From Pseudo-nitzschia pungens (taxonomy: Eukaryota > Bacillariophyta > Bacillariophyceae > Bacillariales > Bacillariaceae), in assembly GCA_037355855.1 (NCBI GenBank), contig CM074758.1:4375001-4439000 (forward strand): a DNA stretch of 64,000 nucleotides. Reading direction: 5' to 3'. Shown piece after piece: positions 19,984-30,363 of this stretch. Made by a program: the position numbers and the translations under genes. Each line of letters opens with the position of its first letter. The stretch's first letter is position 1. The notes under the pieces were generated by a model. The model had not been told where the DNA came from. It made no database searches and was given only the letters and a program-made list of their open reading frames with translations.

Positions 19984-20499
19984 ATTGGCAGTAAAGGTTC
20001 AATATTTTCTACAGCATTAAAAAGAGGTTGGCAATGAAAAAAAATCACAGGCGTAAATTAACAAACAAGGTAGCAGAGCAGTAGACAACGTTTCATTAAA
20101 CTGGTAGATTGAAAGGAGTCCAACGATTCTATTGTAGAATAGGGATCAACTTCTTTCGTCGACGAACAAGGCAACAAAATCCATTGACTTACCAAAGAAG
20201 ATATTATCAGTAGATGTAAAATTTTGAATTGTGAGGTTGTGGATCTGATTTCGAAGTCATGTGTATTGTTGTGTTTCTGCCGGTTTTCCAAGTTGCAACA
20301 CAGAATCTTCACGATAGCGCAGTGTAGCTGATCATATTACACCATAGTGAATCTCGTATTTGGGTCTTGTTGATAAAGTTTCGGTCATATTGATGTTCAA
20401 TCCTTACTATCTCTTCTATGAATCGTGGAGACGTGATTACATCATTTTTGAACATATATATATATATATATATTATATATTTCTTCGGTCTAGGTAACG
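19984..20499. other. Upstream region of the DUF285 gene, with a TA microsatellite
   Basis: Contains the presumed promoter of the minus-strand gene. A TA dinucleotide run lies at about 20454-20479. A short minus-strand ORF at 20058-20312 has no recognisable domain and is not called as a gene. Confidence 0.5.
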
Positions 20500-21624
20500 T
20501 CGTTTTCGCTTATGGATCAGTGCATCGGTCGGATTTCTGGGTCATGTCTTCTTGTTTTCTGACAAATTGATCAGTGAAAGGTCGTATCATTCTATTGTTA
20601 AAAGTATCATTGTGATAAAAAGAGGTCGTATTTCTAGGTCACGCGATTTTGTTATTATTATCAATGGATCAGTCGATTGCAATCAATTGTGAAAAATAGC
20701 ATTGCGATACGAACAGGTTGTAGTCTGAGTCACGTCTTTTAATTAATCATTATTACTACTGTATTACGGAAACTCATTTACGGATCAGTTGATTGTACTC
20801 GATTCTGAAAAATAGCATTTCAGTTTGCGATACAAACAGGTCGTAGTCTGAGTCACGTCTTTTTTATCATTCAAATTGAAATAATAGATCATGTCTTTTT
20901 TTATTACTTCTACTTCGTATTACTGCTGTATTGTCATTATTACGAAGTATTTTTTTATTACTCTACTCTAGAGATCAGTCGATTGTATTACCGGTAAGTA
21001 AGGTAGAAGTACGGTTACTGGTAGTCGATTGTGAAAAATGACATGGCAATACAAACGGGTCGCAGTCTGAGTCACGTCTTTTTTTACCATGATTACTGTA
21101 TTACGAAAACTTATTTATGGATCATTTGATTGTTCTCGTTTCTGAAAAATAGCATTTCAGTTTGCGATACAAACTGGTCGTAGTCTGAGTCACATCTTTT
21201 TTATCATTCAAATTGAAACAGATCCCATCTTTTTTTACTACGTCTACTTCGTTGTAACCTTACTGTATTATCATTATTACGACGTAATTTTTTATCATTT
21301 CTGTACTCTATCAGTCGATAGTAGAAGTAATACTTGTAAGTACTCGATTGTGAAAAATGACATGGCGATACAAACAGGTCGTAGTCTGAGTCACGTCTTT
21401 TTTATCATTCACATTGAAATAGATCAGTCCATTGTAGAAAGTACATTAACTGGAATTCTATTGTGAAAAATGGTACAGTATTGAGATAAAAACAGGTTTT
21501 CGTATCTCTTTTTATCGTGATCTCTTATTTTTTATGAATCAGCAGTCGATTGCACTTGATTGTGAAAAATAGCATTGCGATACAAACAGGTGGTCTGAGC
21601 CACGTCTTTTTTTATTATTACTGT
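20500..21624. repeat. Degenerate array of a roughly 60-bp repeat
   Basis: At least seven imperfect copies of TCGATTGTGAAAAATAGCAT / GCGATACAAACAGGTCGTAG / TCTGAGTCACGTCTTTTTTA can be read, near 20690, 20795, 21030, 21135, 21345, 21450 and 21555, spaced about 100-220 bp apart. The spacers include GATCAGTCGATTG and CATTCAAATTGAAATAGATC. Near 20985-21028 one spacer is interrupted by a TTACCGGTAAG-type motif. There is no coding potential. The function is unknown. Confidence 0.75.
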
Positions 21625-22084
21625 ATTGAGTGATTCCTGAAAACACAAATTACACAAAGTATTAAATTGCATTTTAAACAATGTTTATTTTTTGCCTATT
21701 TTGGGCATTTTGGAGTTTGGAATCCACTTTCCTAAAACAAAAAAGTCATTAGTCGAACCTCTACGACAGGCTGGCTCTGTTCGGAAAACCAAAAAAGACC
21801 AACTTTTTTACTTGATTTGCATCCTTAACAACAGGGGGGGATGTCCTCTGGCAAATAATAATTTTTCTTTCGAAATATCTGAATCGATCGACCGACCAAT
21901 CGAGGACCGAATCGACAGCCTCTCCTGCTGAATTAGTACTACAATGGTGTCAACGCTCGAAATGATTTTTGTCTACTACTACTTTAAAAAATATAGAACT
22001 CCTGATTACAATTTTAGGCAGCTATCCCCTGAAGATAGAAGAAGATGAGACAGAAGAAATCCTCGAATTTCCATCCGAAGATAC

Positions 22085-23147
22085 ACCTCATCCCCTTTTG
22101 CTTACACGTTTGGATCGGGGGATGACCAAGCCCTTCTCAACTGTTGCGGAGTGGATCATAAAGTCTTTGATGATCTGCTCCGTATCTTTGAGCCCTACTT
22201 TGACATGTACACATACAATGAGATAACAAGACGCATAGTTTGCAAACCGAAGAAGATGAAAGGTCAAAGACGCGACATGGATGCTGTGGGTTGTCTTGGG
22301 CTAGTCTTGTTCTGGTTTCGAACGCGAGGCTCAGCAGCAGGATCAATCAGTCTAGTGTTTGGATTAACTTCCACTCCTATGTAGTACAAATGGCTTACAT
22401 TTGCCCGGAGGGTACTTCTTTTTGCAATACAAAACATCCTTCTGCAGTCGTTCAATTGCCAAATAAAGAAGAAACTGAACATTACATCAATGCTATTGGT
22501 GCCAAGTACCCACTATTAGGACAGCATCCAGTCTGGGCAGCTTGCAATGGACTTAAACTTGATTTACAGAGGTCTTCTAACTGGAGGCTTCAAAACAGAT
22601 TCCACAATGGTTGGACCGGAAAAACACACGTCAACTCGGTTCTTGTGTTTGCCCCGGATGGTAGGATCAGGGCGTGTACACTGAATTGTCCTGGGACGAG
22701 TTGGCATGATAGTACACTAGCTGACTACGGCTTACATCAAAAGATGGAGCATGTCTATGACCGGTTTAAAGCAAAGGTGGTGGTGGACTTGGCATTCAAT
22801 GTAGGATCTAAAGATTTTCTTATTAAAAGTTCTCAGAAAGATCCCGAGACGCCAGATGGAGTTGCACTGAACCGAGCTGCAACAAGCTGTCGACAATTAT
22901 CTGAGGAGTGGGGGATGCGTCAGATCCAAGATGGTTTCCCCCGATTGAAAGACAAGTGAAATTAGAAGAATCTGGAGAAAGAAAAGTGATACCCTTCGAT
23001 GTTATTCATTTATATAATTATCAAACGAGCAAGATACAGATCAACACCATTCGTAACACTTTTGTGAGTGAGATACCCAGGTTCTTTTTGTACAACCTTG
23101 TACCCACTGTTACTGCAAACGAGTTTTTTTATTCTTCTGAGGAATAG
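22085..23147 (+). pseudogene. Harbinger (DDE_Tnp_4-like) transposase, frameshifted
   Basis: The N-terminal helix-rich part (VDHKVFDDLLRIFEPYFDMY, ITRRIV) is in one frame to about 22384. The reading then shifts near 22430 into HPSAVVQLPNKEETEHYIN and the catalytic core: AACNGLKLDL (first Asp), FAPDGRI, LNCPGTSWHDSTLAD (second Asp), and RQLSEEWGMRQIQDGFPRLKDK (Glu region). A one-base shift near 22960 leads into KLEESGERK and a C-terminal helix segment (QTSKIQINTIRNTF) ending at TAG 23147. At least two frameshifts make it non-functional as read. The catalytic residues themselves are retained. Confidence 0.8.
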
Positions 23148-23329
23148 CAATAGCATTAACAACAAGGCCAACAAGTCTCTTGACAGAAAAATAATCCTAT
23201 ATGTTGAAACAAACCAAAAAAAGTAATCCCATGAAATTGATAAACAATTGGATCGATTGATCGATCGATCTTGGATTGATAGTGTGGATTGTCGATTGTC
23301 GATTCATTCACTGTTGCTACTACTACTAC

Positions 23330-23640
23330 TACTTCTACTGTTGGAGTGTTGTTTCTTCTTCTTCTTTCCAAAATCTCCAGTGGGTATGGTTAGCTGGTGG
23401 TAACTTGCATATTTTCTTCAAATTGAATCAACATCTCTTCCAGGGAACTTTTCAGAGTGTTTATCAGCCACTTCCTGCCACTTGTCGGGTCCGATGGGTA
23501 AGACTTCTGCCAAACAAGCAAACATGTGAATCAGCTTGTTGTTGCTGTAGTTGCCGGCCCCATGTTTTCTTCCTTTCAGCATTTTCCTTCTATTCTTTAT
23601 TAATAATAGCAACAGGAGCAGCAAGGAACAGCACCAGTTC
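23330..23640 (-). pseudogene. Harbinger accessory Myb/SANT-like protein
   Basis: Minus-strand segment with GAGNYSNNKLIHMFACLAEVLPIGPDKWQEVADKH and FPGRDVDSI, then an in-frame TGA near 23430, then RKYASYHQLTIPTGDFGKK. The spacing of Trp, Arg-Asp and Arg-Lys-Tyr and the PTGD ending match Myb/SANT-like DNA-binding proteins carried by Harbinger elements, which help the transposase bind its TIRs. The TGA replaces what is normally an Arg before RKY, a CGA-to-TGA change. An intact start could not be identified. Confidence 0.7.
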
Positions 23641-23980
23641 CAAAACGAGTGATTGATAAGCAGTTCACAAAAACAATTAACCAAATGGTTGACAAGAAGA
23701 GGTGCACATGTTGTGAAATTTGAAACACAACTTGCCAATAGTCATCCCTCCTTGGAGAACTAAAATTTCGATCAGTTTTTCGATTTTTAGATTCCGTTGG
23801 GAATTTTTTGGGAGTATCAGATTATGACAGTCGAGGTGCTTCAACTGTCTAAATTTGGTTTAGAATGTGCATTATTTGCATTAATTAGAACTAAATCCTC
23901 TCCCAAAAACATAAATTTAATCATGTGTGACTGTTAATATTAACTTTTAATGCAATTCGTGTTTTCAGGAATCACTCATT

Positions 23981-24370
23981 ATCATTTTTATTACGAACTA
24001 AAAGTATTTCTACTACTAAGAAGTAAGTTTACGGTAAGGTTACGGTGAGGTTACGGAGAGGTTACGAAGTGTCATTATTATTTTTTTTGGTTCTTTTTTC
24101 AAGTATGGCTCTACGAAACTTGTTACACCGGACCCGGATATTGGAAAACATTGCACTCAAAAGTAGTTTTCGAGAAAAAAATGCACAAGTTCGAGAGACG
24201 AACTCTGAAAAATCTGTCACCTCTTACAACTGGTGCTCTTCAGCAGCTCCTGTAGAACTGCAAGCCTAAGATCAAACCGATTGTGTCCACCGGATAGTTC
24301 GAATATATCTTGTGGATCAGCTTTGAACAATTGTAGTGGTGAATACATTCTACTGCTGGCACCTCAACTG
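23981..24370. other. Intergenic DNA with TTACGG-type motif run
   Basis: 24018-24066 is a run of GTTACGG-like units (GTAAGTTTACGGTAAGGTTACGGTGAGGTTACGGAG in short pieces). No gene is seen. A short ORF at 24045-24269 translates the run and has no domain. Confidence 0.55.
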
Positions 24371-24461
24371 TGTTACGAATATCTTTATATTCGATTCCCA
24401 TGTGGGATTCGGTTAATTATTCATTTGTAACTACTAGCATACGCTAGCATGTTACAAACTG
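24366..24461. mobile_element. 86-bp mini solo LTR with perfect 5-bp TSD AACTG
   Basis: 24371-24456 begins TGTTACGAATATC and ends GCTAGCATGTTACA, flanked on both sides by AACTG (24366-24370, 24457-24461). The middle (CGATTCCCATGTGGGATTCG, GGTTAATTATTCA) matches the gypsy A LTR near 3208-3245. It looks like an internally deleted LTR, or a very small non-autonomous LTR element that moved as such. Confidence 0.8.
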
Positions 24462-25228
24462 GTCAACTAGTAGTATTGCTCTGATATCTCCAAGCTTCTT
24501 GCCTTTGGATCTACCAGTATCAGATAGTAATAGTACTACTAGTACTAACAGTGTCAGCTACTACTACATTTTAACACCACAGCACTCAAAGCAAACCATG
24601 CTACATGGATGCATAGCTCAGATCAGCTCACTTCTCATTTTTGACACCCAATTAATACACCCATGATGCCCTTCCATCCAACCAATCCTTTTGTAACTCT
24701 ATAGCTAGGAGTATCATCTCACTAGTATCTTAGTGCAGCATGCAACAAAGAAGGATGCTCCCTGTCTTAAAGGAATGCAGGGAACCAAGAATATGACAAT
24801 CCTGGTCTTTCTTGAGTGCCGGTACACAACTACTAAATGATGATTGCAGTCTTTCAGGAATGCAGAGAAACAACAACATGATGACCCCGGTCTTTTTGTG
24901 AGTGCTGGTACACTACTACTACTAATACATGATGATCCTGGTCTTTCATGAATGCAGAGACACAACAACACCATGAGGTCATTTGTGACTAAGGCAAATC
25001 AAACACAGCTCCAATGGATAGACTTTCCTGCTGCTGCTGTTTGAATTGACTGGCGTTCCTGCTGCTGATGCAATTGATTGATGTTCCTGCTCCTGCTGCT
25101 ACGATCAACTGCTGTGGCTGCTGCTGCAATCAATCGCAGTCATTCCTGCTGCTGTTACAGTCAATCACTACTACTGGTATATAATGAACAGAAAAAGAAG
25201 TGTTAATCAATCCACTGCAACAAACACC
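24462..25228. other. Intergenic DNA with a possible decayed copia LTR and CTG-rich stretch
   Basis: 24600-24710 has GCTCAGATCAGCTCACTT and AATTAATACACCCATGATGCCC. These resemble the polyadenylation part of the copia LTRs (AAATAAACACACCTATCATGCCC), so this may be an ancient relative. 25025-25160 is rich in CCTGCTGCTG. Short ORFs here have no recognisable domain. Confidence 0.4.
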
Positions 25229-25326
25229 TACTACAGAATTCCTAGTATCAGCTGTCCCCCGGTTTCCGTAGAAATTAGTAGTTGATGATGTAGAACCAGG
25301 GGACAGCTGATAGGAACTTTGTAGTA
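25229..25326. mobile_element. Short MITE, CAGCTGTCC family, copy 1
   Basis: About 98 bp. The left end CTACTACAGAATTCCTAGTATCAGCTGTCCCC is mirrored by GGGGACAGCTGATAGGAACTTTGTAGTA. A core GTAGAAATTAGTA...GTAGAACCA is shared with 58475-58576. Ends in TA suggest a TA target, as in Tc1/mariner MITEs. No coding capacity. Confidence 0.75.
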
Positions 25327-25374
25327 CTTGTAGAGAAAGCAATTGAGAGGTGATTTTGGTAATACACTACCCAA

Positions 25375-25545
25375 GCCTATTTTGTTGCTCCTCCACTGTT
25401 TCCTTGTTTTGTTGCTCCTTCATTTTTGTTGCTCTATCGTTTTTGTTGCTCCACTGTTCCCTTTTTCAGTTGTTTTGTTGCTCCACTGCTCCCTTGTTTT
25501 GTCCTTTAATTGCTCCACTGTTTCCCTGTTTCGTTGCTCCATCAA
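25375..25545. repeat. Degenerate 20-25-bp tandem repeat (TTTTGTTGCTCCACTG)
   Basis: About seven imperfect units of TTTTGTTGCTCCACTGTTTCCTTG. Open frames across it encode Leu/Phe/Ser-rich repeats and are not considered genes. Confidence 0.7.
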
Positions 25546-25901
25546 AAGATGCATTTGTAGTACTACCGTTTCCTCCAGTATGAGCACTGGTGTCTTGTTA
25601 CGTTCCTAGTATCACCATTTTGTATAGTTTGTCGTCATTGTCATAAAAATAAATTCAACATAGCAAACTTAAACTGCAGCAAATCCAGGCAAAATGTGGA
25701 CTGCAACCTTCCAACTGCTGTAGGTCAAGATGCCATGAGCAAGAGTGGCAAATCTCTTTTCTTTTGTTGCTCCAACAGGGTACCGGTGCCAGCAAGTGCT
25801 ACGGGATGGGGACAATTGCTTCAAGATGATCGGAAATTGTTTCTAGTATGAGAGCAGGGAGATGTACATGTAGGGTGGTGCCAAAAGTATGATGTGTGGT
25901 T
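25546..25901. other. Intergenic DNA, nothing recognised
   Basis: No gene, RNA or repeat boundary could be supported between the T-rich tandem repeat and the 512-bp MITE. Confidence 0.5.
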
Positions 25902-26413
25902 TACTACGGAATTCCTATCAGCTGATCCCCCCCATTTTTAATCAGATTAACTCGGGGAGTTTAGGGCAATTTGACCTTCGTCTGGTGGTACATTTTTCTA
26001 CTGGAGTCTACTACACGACTCTGTCATTTCCGAGAAAGAAACTCTGGTACTAATTTTCTACACAAATTCATGTACAAATTAGGCTACAACTCCTCCTGAC
26101 CATGGTGATTGAATTGGAAGCAGTTGCAATAGACTTGTAGCCATACCACCTATGTCCATCCAACCCTTGTGCCCAGAGTTGGTTTATCTGGTGTTATCAA
26201 GTCAAGATTGGTTGAGTAGGAGCCAAAATGTAATTTTGAACAATATCATGTAGAATTAGTACTGGAGAGATTTCTCAACGAGTTGCCTTGGAGCTGCTCT
26301 GTAGAGCCGTGTAGAAAAATCTACTACCAGAGGAAGGTCAAAATGCCCTAAACTCCCTGAGTTAATCTGATTAAAAATGGGGGGGATCAGCTGATAGGAA
26401 TTCCATAGTAGTA
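25902..26413. mobile_element. 512-bp MITE with about 110-bp terminal inverted repeats
   Basis: The left end runs TACTACGGAATTCCTATCAGCTG, CCCCCCCATTTTTAATCAGATTAA, GGGAGTTTAGGGCA, GACCTTC, and the right end carries its reverse complement with few changes, extending to TTTTTCTAC. The outer 20 bases match the shorter CAGCTGTCC MITEs, so both belong to one family. No ORF is present, so it would depend on a transposase elsewhere. Confidence 0.85.
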
Positions 26414-26614
26414 TGCAAAACCGATGTCTGGTTGTGTGATGTGTGTCAAGGAAGAAACAAGAAATTGTTGAGATGGTTGAAATAATGGGTTCACAGAAGT
26501 GTTTCTTACTTTATTGGATTCTATCTTTTACAAAATATGAGCCAGGCATTCTCCTCCAATAATCCCAACAAAATTGTTTCTGCAAATCACTCTATAACCT
26601 CTCCCTGTTGTGAT

Positions 26615-27266
26615 ATGAAGATATTCATGGTGCTATGATCTGTGCTAAGGCTCCTGTGTAGGAGAATGTACTGGGGCTACAGTCAGCAGCCTCCAGTAGC
26701 TGAATAACAGGTGCTGAGCTGAGTGCTGAGCTGAGTGCTGAGCTGTGTGCTAATTGGTAGCATACAGCCTTAGCAGCAGGCTTAGCAGCAGGCTTAGCAG
26801 CAGGCTTAGCAACAGGCTTAGCAACAGGCTTAGCAACAGGCTTAGCAACAGACCTATCCTGCTTAGTATGGATGCTAGCAGAAATTACTAGGGCCGTCCC
26901 GTACGATTTGTACCAATCGTACGTACCCCGAGTAAAGCACCTGTTATGGTGTAGCTAAATGCTACAGGGTTAGGGTTGCTAATGCTACGAGATACTGAAA
27001 GATGCTGACCTACCATGATACCATGCTAAGATACTATGCTACCGCCGGGGTCGGGTCATTGGTGTATAATATGTACCATGACCGGATACCCGGCCCAAAC
27101 AGTTACCAAACGTGCTAGCATAAGTGAGCTAGCACACGATTCGATCTAATAATTAATCGGAGATACGATACTCCGGTACGATTCGATACTCCGTAGAATA
27201 CAGTGCCAGAGCTACAGAGCTCTGTTATTATACGAGTTATCGGAACGCTGTTACGATACGATACAG
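26615..27266 (+). repeat. Copia A 5' LTR, left portion
   Basis: 652 bp beginning ATGAAGATATTC. It includes a minisatellite of about eight AGGCTTAGCARC units (26770-26860), a GTACGATTTGTACCAATCGTAC dyad and a TATA-like GTATAATATG near 27063. It breaks at ACGATACGATACAG where the tyrosine-recombinase element starts. The remaining 293 bp resume at 36345. Confidence 0.92.
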
Positions 27267-27761
27267 GGTTTACTATGTTCCAAGTGGCAGAGTGTCAGAC
27301 GATCTTGGAGTGACTCAAAATAAATTTGTTAATTGGTGATAAGGGGTTTAATGTCCCCAGTATACGAAGGGGGTAGGAAATGACCCAGGGGCTTAGATAA
27401 CGGAATTAACCCCTTTTCAAGGGTTAAATAAAATGACCGTTTTCTGTTTCCAGAAGCATGCAAACTCTTCTGTCTCTCTGCCTAGTGGTGCCGAATTCTC
27501 GACATGCAGTAGGCTGCTTCTGACCCTGGGTATACAGATCACGAGTAGACTACCGACCGGATATCTTTTATTGGGGTACTAGCCTCAACAACAAGATAGA
27601 GTTTCGTGGCGCATATTCTGCATATCCTATCCACTCTCTGTGGTTTCCAAGTTGCCAAGCTTGGAAACTTCAGAACCTTTTGGTAATCTGGGTGACTGAT
27701 GACCCAGAGACAGGAAAGCAAAACACTGAAAGATTCCATAGAATCTTAGACAATAAGTCCC
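27267..27761 (-). repeat. Split direct repeat B2 (terminal)
   Basis: 495 bp, matching 28053-28547 at every place compared, ending TAAGTCCC. It starts GGTTTACTATGTTCC at the element terminus. A 66-codon open frame is repeated in both copies (27539-27739, 28325-28525) with no known domain. Confidence 0.93.
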
Positions 27762-27777
27762 GGGATGGGTGGGTGGG

Positions 27778-28052
27778 TGAACGAAAATAGACTTAGCTGG
27801 CTGCAACCTGATCAGGGCGCGCTTTCCTGTCTATGGTTATTCTTTCACTGACTTAGTCACTCAAGGAAGGGGGAGAAGTCCAATGCGCTTGGTCTTCAGT
27901 GAAGTTTATGAGCTCACTGCTTCCTAGCGCTTTGCTGGAGAGGAACTTGCTGCTGTTGTTGCTGCTGCAACTTTGCCTGCGCGCGCGCAAGCGCGGTCGA
28001 CTTACCTTCTCCCGTCTGTCCGTTGACACCCTTCGTAGCTGGCGCATGATTG
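27778..28052 (-). repeat. Split direct repeat A2 (internal)
   Basis: 275 bp, TGAACGAAAATAG to GCGCATGATTG, matching 36070-36344. It abuts B1 at 28053, so the A2-B1 junction recreates the joined termini. Confidence 0.93.
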
Positions 28053-28547
28053 GGTTTACTATGTTCCAAGTGGCAGAGTGTCAGACGATCTTGGAGTGAC
28101 TCAAAATAAATTTGTTAATTGGTGATAAGGGGTTTAATGTCCCCAGTATACGAAGGGGGTAGGAAATGACCCAGGGGCTTAGATAACGGAATTAACCCCT
28201 TTTCAAGGGTTAAATAAAATGACCGTTTTCTGTTTCCAGAAGCATGCAAACTCTTCTGTCTCTCTGCCTAGTGGTGCCGAATTCTCGACATGCAGTAGGC
28301 TGCTTCTGACCCTGGGTATACAGATCACGAGTAGACTACCGACCGGATATCTTTTATTGGGGTACTAGCCTCAACAACAAGATAGAGTTTCGTGGCGCAT
28401 ATTCTGCATATCCTATCCACTCTCTGTGGTTTCCAAGTTGCCAAGCTTGGAAACTTCAGAACCTTTTGGTAATCTGGGTGACTGATGACCCAGAGACAGG
28501 AAAGCAAAACACTGAAAGATTCCATAGAATCTTAGACAATAAGTCCC
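28053..28547 (-). repeat. Split direct repeat B1 (internal)
   Basis: 495-bp copy of 27267-27761. On the element strand it lies between the end of the recombinase ORF and A2. The 260 bp from 28548 to 28809 are the 3' untranslated part of the element and hold no recognised gene. Confidence 0.93.
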
Positions 28548-28809
28548 CCCCTCGAACACTTCATTTTCCGGAGTCATGGAGAATCATTCACCTGTGTGGG
28601 AGTTAATCCGCCAGAAGATAAACATTGAACCGACACTGATGTCCATGCTGGGAACTGGATCGAAGCGCATTACCCAGAAGCGCCGAAATCGACCTAGGGA
28701 TTGGGATGGGCTCCCTAGACGCCCAACAAGCGTTGGCACTTGTCGTGGGGGGAATGAGGCCTCCCCCCGAGCCCTTCAGTCCTAACGAGCCGAAGCATCT
28801 TGTCCGGCC

Positions 28810-30363
28810 CTAGATCAGGTGGTGGGAGAACCGAACCAAAGTGGGAACTGAAGCCTTGGCGTCTGAGTATCTTTCCATCATAGACATCCCGGGAAGAAGT
28901 CCATTACTTCTGCTGAACTTGCGCCATCGATTATTGGCCTGGATCACGTTTTCAGGGATCCCTTGGTTTTGGGCTTCTGAGGTAGCTCCGCGCCGGAGGG
29001 ATCTGTATGTGCTGAACTTTCCTTCAAGAGCGGGCTCTTCCCCTAAGAGGCTTGGGTGGGACCTGTGGAGCCGATTTAACAAGGATAAAAAGAGGGTGTC
29101 CATTTCACTTATGGAAGCTCTTCTCTTGGAGTCCTTTCCTAAGAACATAGGCCCCGACTTTCTTCCTTGCTTTGTTCGGACTGTCAACAAGCGTTGGAAC
29201 CACAATTGAATTTTAATTCCTCCCTTTGTCGTGGGGGAGAGGGGCTGCGTAAAGAATTTTAAGCCTCGTTCCCGCTTAAACGAACCCGAGAGTATCAGTG
29301 GGACGTGTCTCTTGTTCCCTGACGCTTCCACTGCTTCCTTCCAATACTTGAGCATTCCTCCCAGGTCCACGCGATTGATTTCTTCTCCCCGCAATCCACC
29401 AAAAAATCCGGCGATGAGGATTCCCGCTGTCGTCGCGCACCTATCGAGAGCTTCCATGTTCCCCAAATCTCTGTTCCATTCCCTCTCCAGGATCTGTAAG
29501 CACCCTAACATGATTTCCTTTGTCACCGGAGAATCCGGAAGCCAAACGTCTCCCATTCTCCGATGACAACCTATGGAGAAGCGTCTAAACCAAAGTTTGT
29601 TGGTGTCTGAACCTGAGATGGTGAGGGAGCTTCCTCCGTCGCTCATGAAGGAGGCTCCTGTTCCTTCAGGACAGGTGTGTACATAGTTCGAGAAGAAGGA
29701 CCGAGTCTTCCGTAGTGTCTCAAATTGAATGTGCTTGGCATTCTTCCCGGTGTCTAAGGATCTAATCAACATCCCACAAGCCACATTGAGCCCCCATGTA
29801 TCACTTTGTGGAAATGGCCCTCGTGCAGGGAGAGCGCAATGTTTCAGACCCAGAGTTCCCTGGTGTCCCAAGAATCGCTTGAATTCTCTTAGGTTTGAAG
29901 CAATTGTGGACCGTTCTCTGCTCCAAAAACTGTCTAGGGTAGCTCTCCTGATGCAAAGTGCCAACAAGTCGTCAGTTTTCAACCCCGTGATCCGACCTCT
30001 ACCCAGTAGGTTGTGGAAGTGACAGTTTTCACATTGAAAAGGGGTAAGCAAGTGGTCTCCATCTCTCGCGCACCGAAATCGGTCTTTGTCTTCGGCTTCT
30101 ATTAGGTGGTCATCCACTAAGGCATCATCGAGCTGTTCCAGGGTTAAGACTGGGAATTTGTCATGTATCCCTTCGTGGAAACACTTGGCGTGCCAGGCTC
30201 CCCAACAGATATCATCGCCGTTCCGTCTGCAACCAAAATTTGCGCATACTATTCCTGAATGCTCCGGGATCGTTCCACGACAGTGTCCGCATGTCTTCTT
30301 TCCACTTCTCCATCCATGAACACCTGCCCGTCTTCCAGGGTCTGTGGGACATTGGGGGAGCAA
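28810..30363 (-). CDS. Tyrosine recombinase (ORF3) of the DIRS-like element
   Basis: Open for 517 codons, TAG-type end at 28810. The first codon of the open frame is TTG, not ATG. The first Met is near residue 198, inside the conserved region, so the N-terminus must come from frameshifting out of ORF2 (overlap 30212-30363, frame offset +1) or splicing. Residues about 20-115 hold Cys/His clusters (CGHCRGTIP, CENCHFH) resembling a zinc-binding domain. The recombinase core has Arg in FFGGLRGEEINRV (about 325), then YRSLRRGATSEA (453-464) and the nucleophile Tyr in MMERYSDA (about 499). The usual HxxR motif reads RSLR, so its His is replaced. The protein would join the circular DNA copy to the genome. 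Confidence 0.85.
   Translation of the reverse strand: MLPQCPTDPGRRAGVHGWRSGKKTCGHCRGTIPEHSGIVCANFGCRRNGDDICWGAWHAKCFHEGIHDKFPVLTLEQLDDALVDDHLIEAEDKDRFRCARDGDHLLTPFQCENCHFHNLLGRGRITGLKTDDLLALCIRRATLDSFWSRERSTIASNLREFKRFLGHQGTLGLKHCALPARGPFPQSDTWGLNVACGMLIRSLDTGKNAKHIQFETLRKTRSFFSNYVHTCPEGTGASFMSDGGSSLTISGSDTNKLWFRRFSIGCHRRMGDVWLPDSPVTKEIMLGCLQILEREWNRDLGNMEALDRCATTAGILIAGFFGGLRGEEINRVDLGGMLKYWKEAVEASGNKRHVPLILSGSFKRERGLKFFTQPLSPTTKGGIKIQLWFQRLLTVRTKQGRKSGPMFLGKDSKRRASISEMDTLFLSLLNRLHRSHPSLLGEEPALEGKFSTYRSLRRGATSEAQNQGIPENVIQANNRWRKFSRSNGLLPGMSMMERYSDAKASVPTLVRFSHHLI

Larger units (their letters stand above)
21625..23980 (+). mobile_element. PIF/Harbinger-type DNA transposon, decayed, with TIRs and ATT TSD
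   Basis: The element is 21628-23977 (2,350 bp). The termini GAGTGATTCCTGAAAACAC and its inverse form TIRs of about 20 perfect bases, with partial similarity beyond (AAATTGCATTTTAA). ATT is repeated on each side (21625-21627, 23978-23980). It encodes a DDE transposase on the plus strand and a Myb/SANT-like protein on the minus strand, placed tail to tail, the gene pair typical of Harbinger transposons. Both are interrupted. Confidence 0.85.

Noticed and set aside
26620..28055. CRISPR array, considered because of the AGGCTTAGCARC repeats and spaced direct repeats
   Set aside because: Units are contiguous 12-mers without spacers, inside LTRs of a eukaryotic retroelement.
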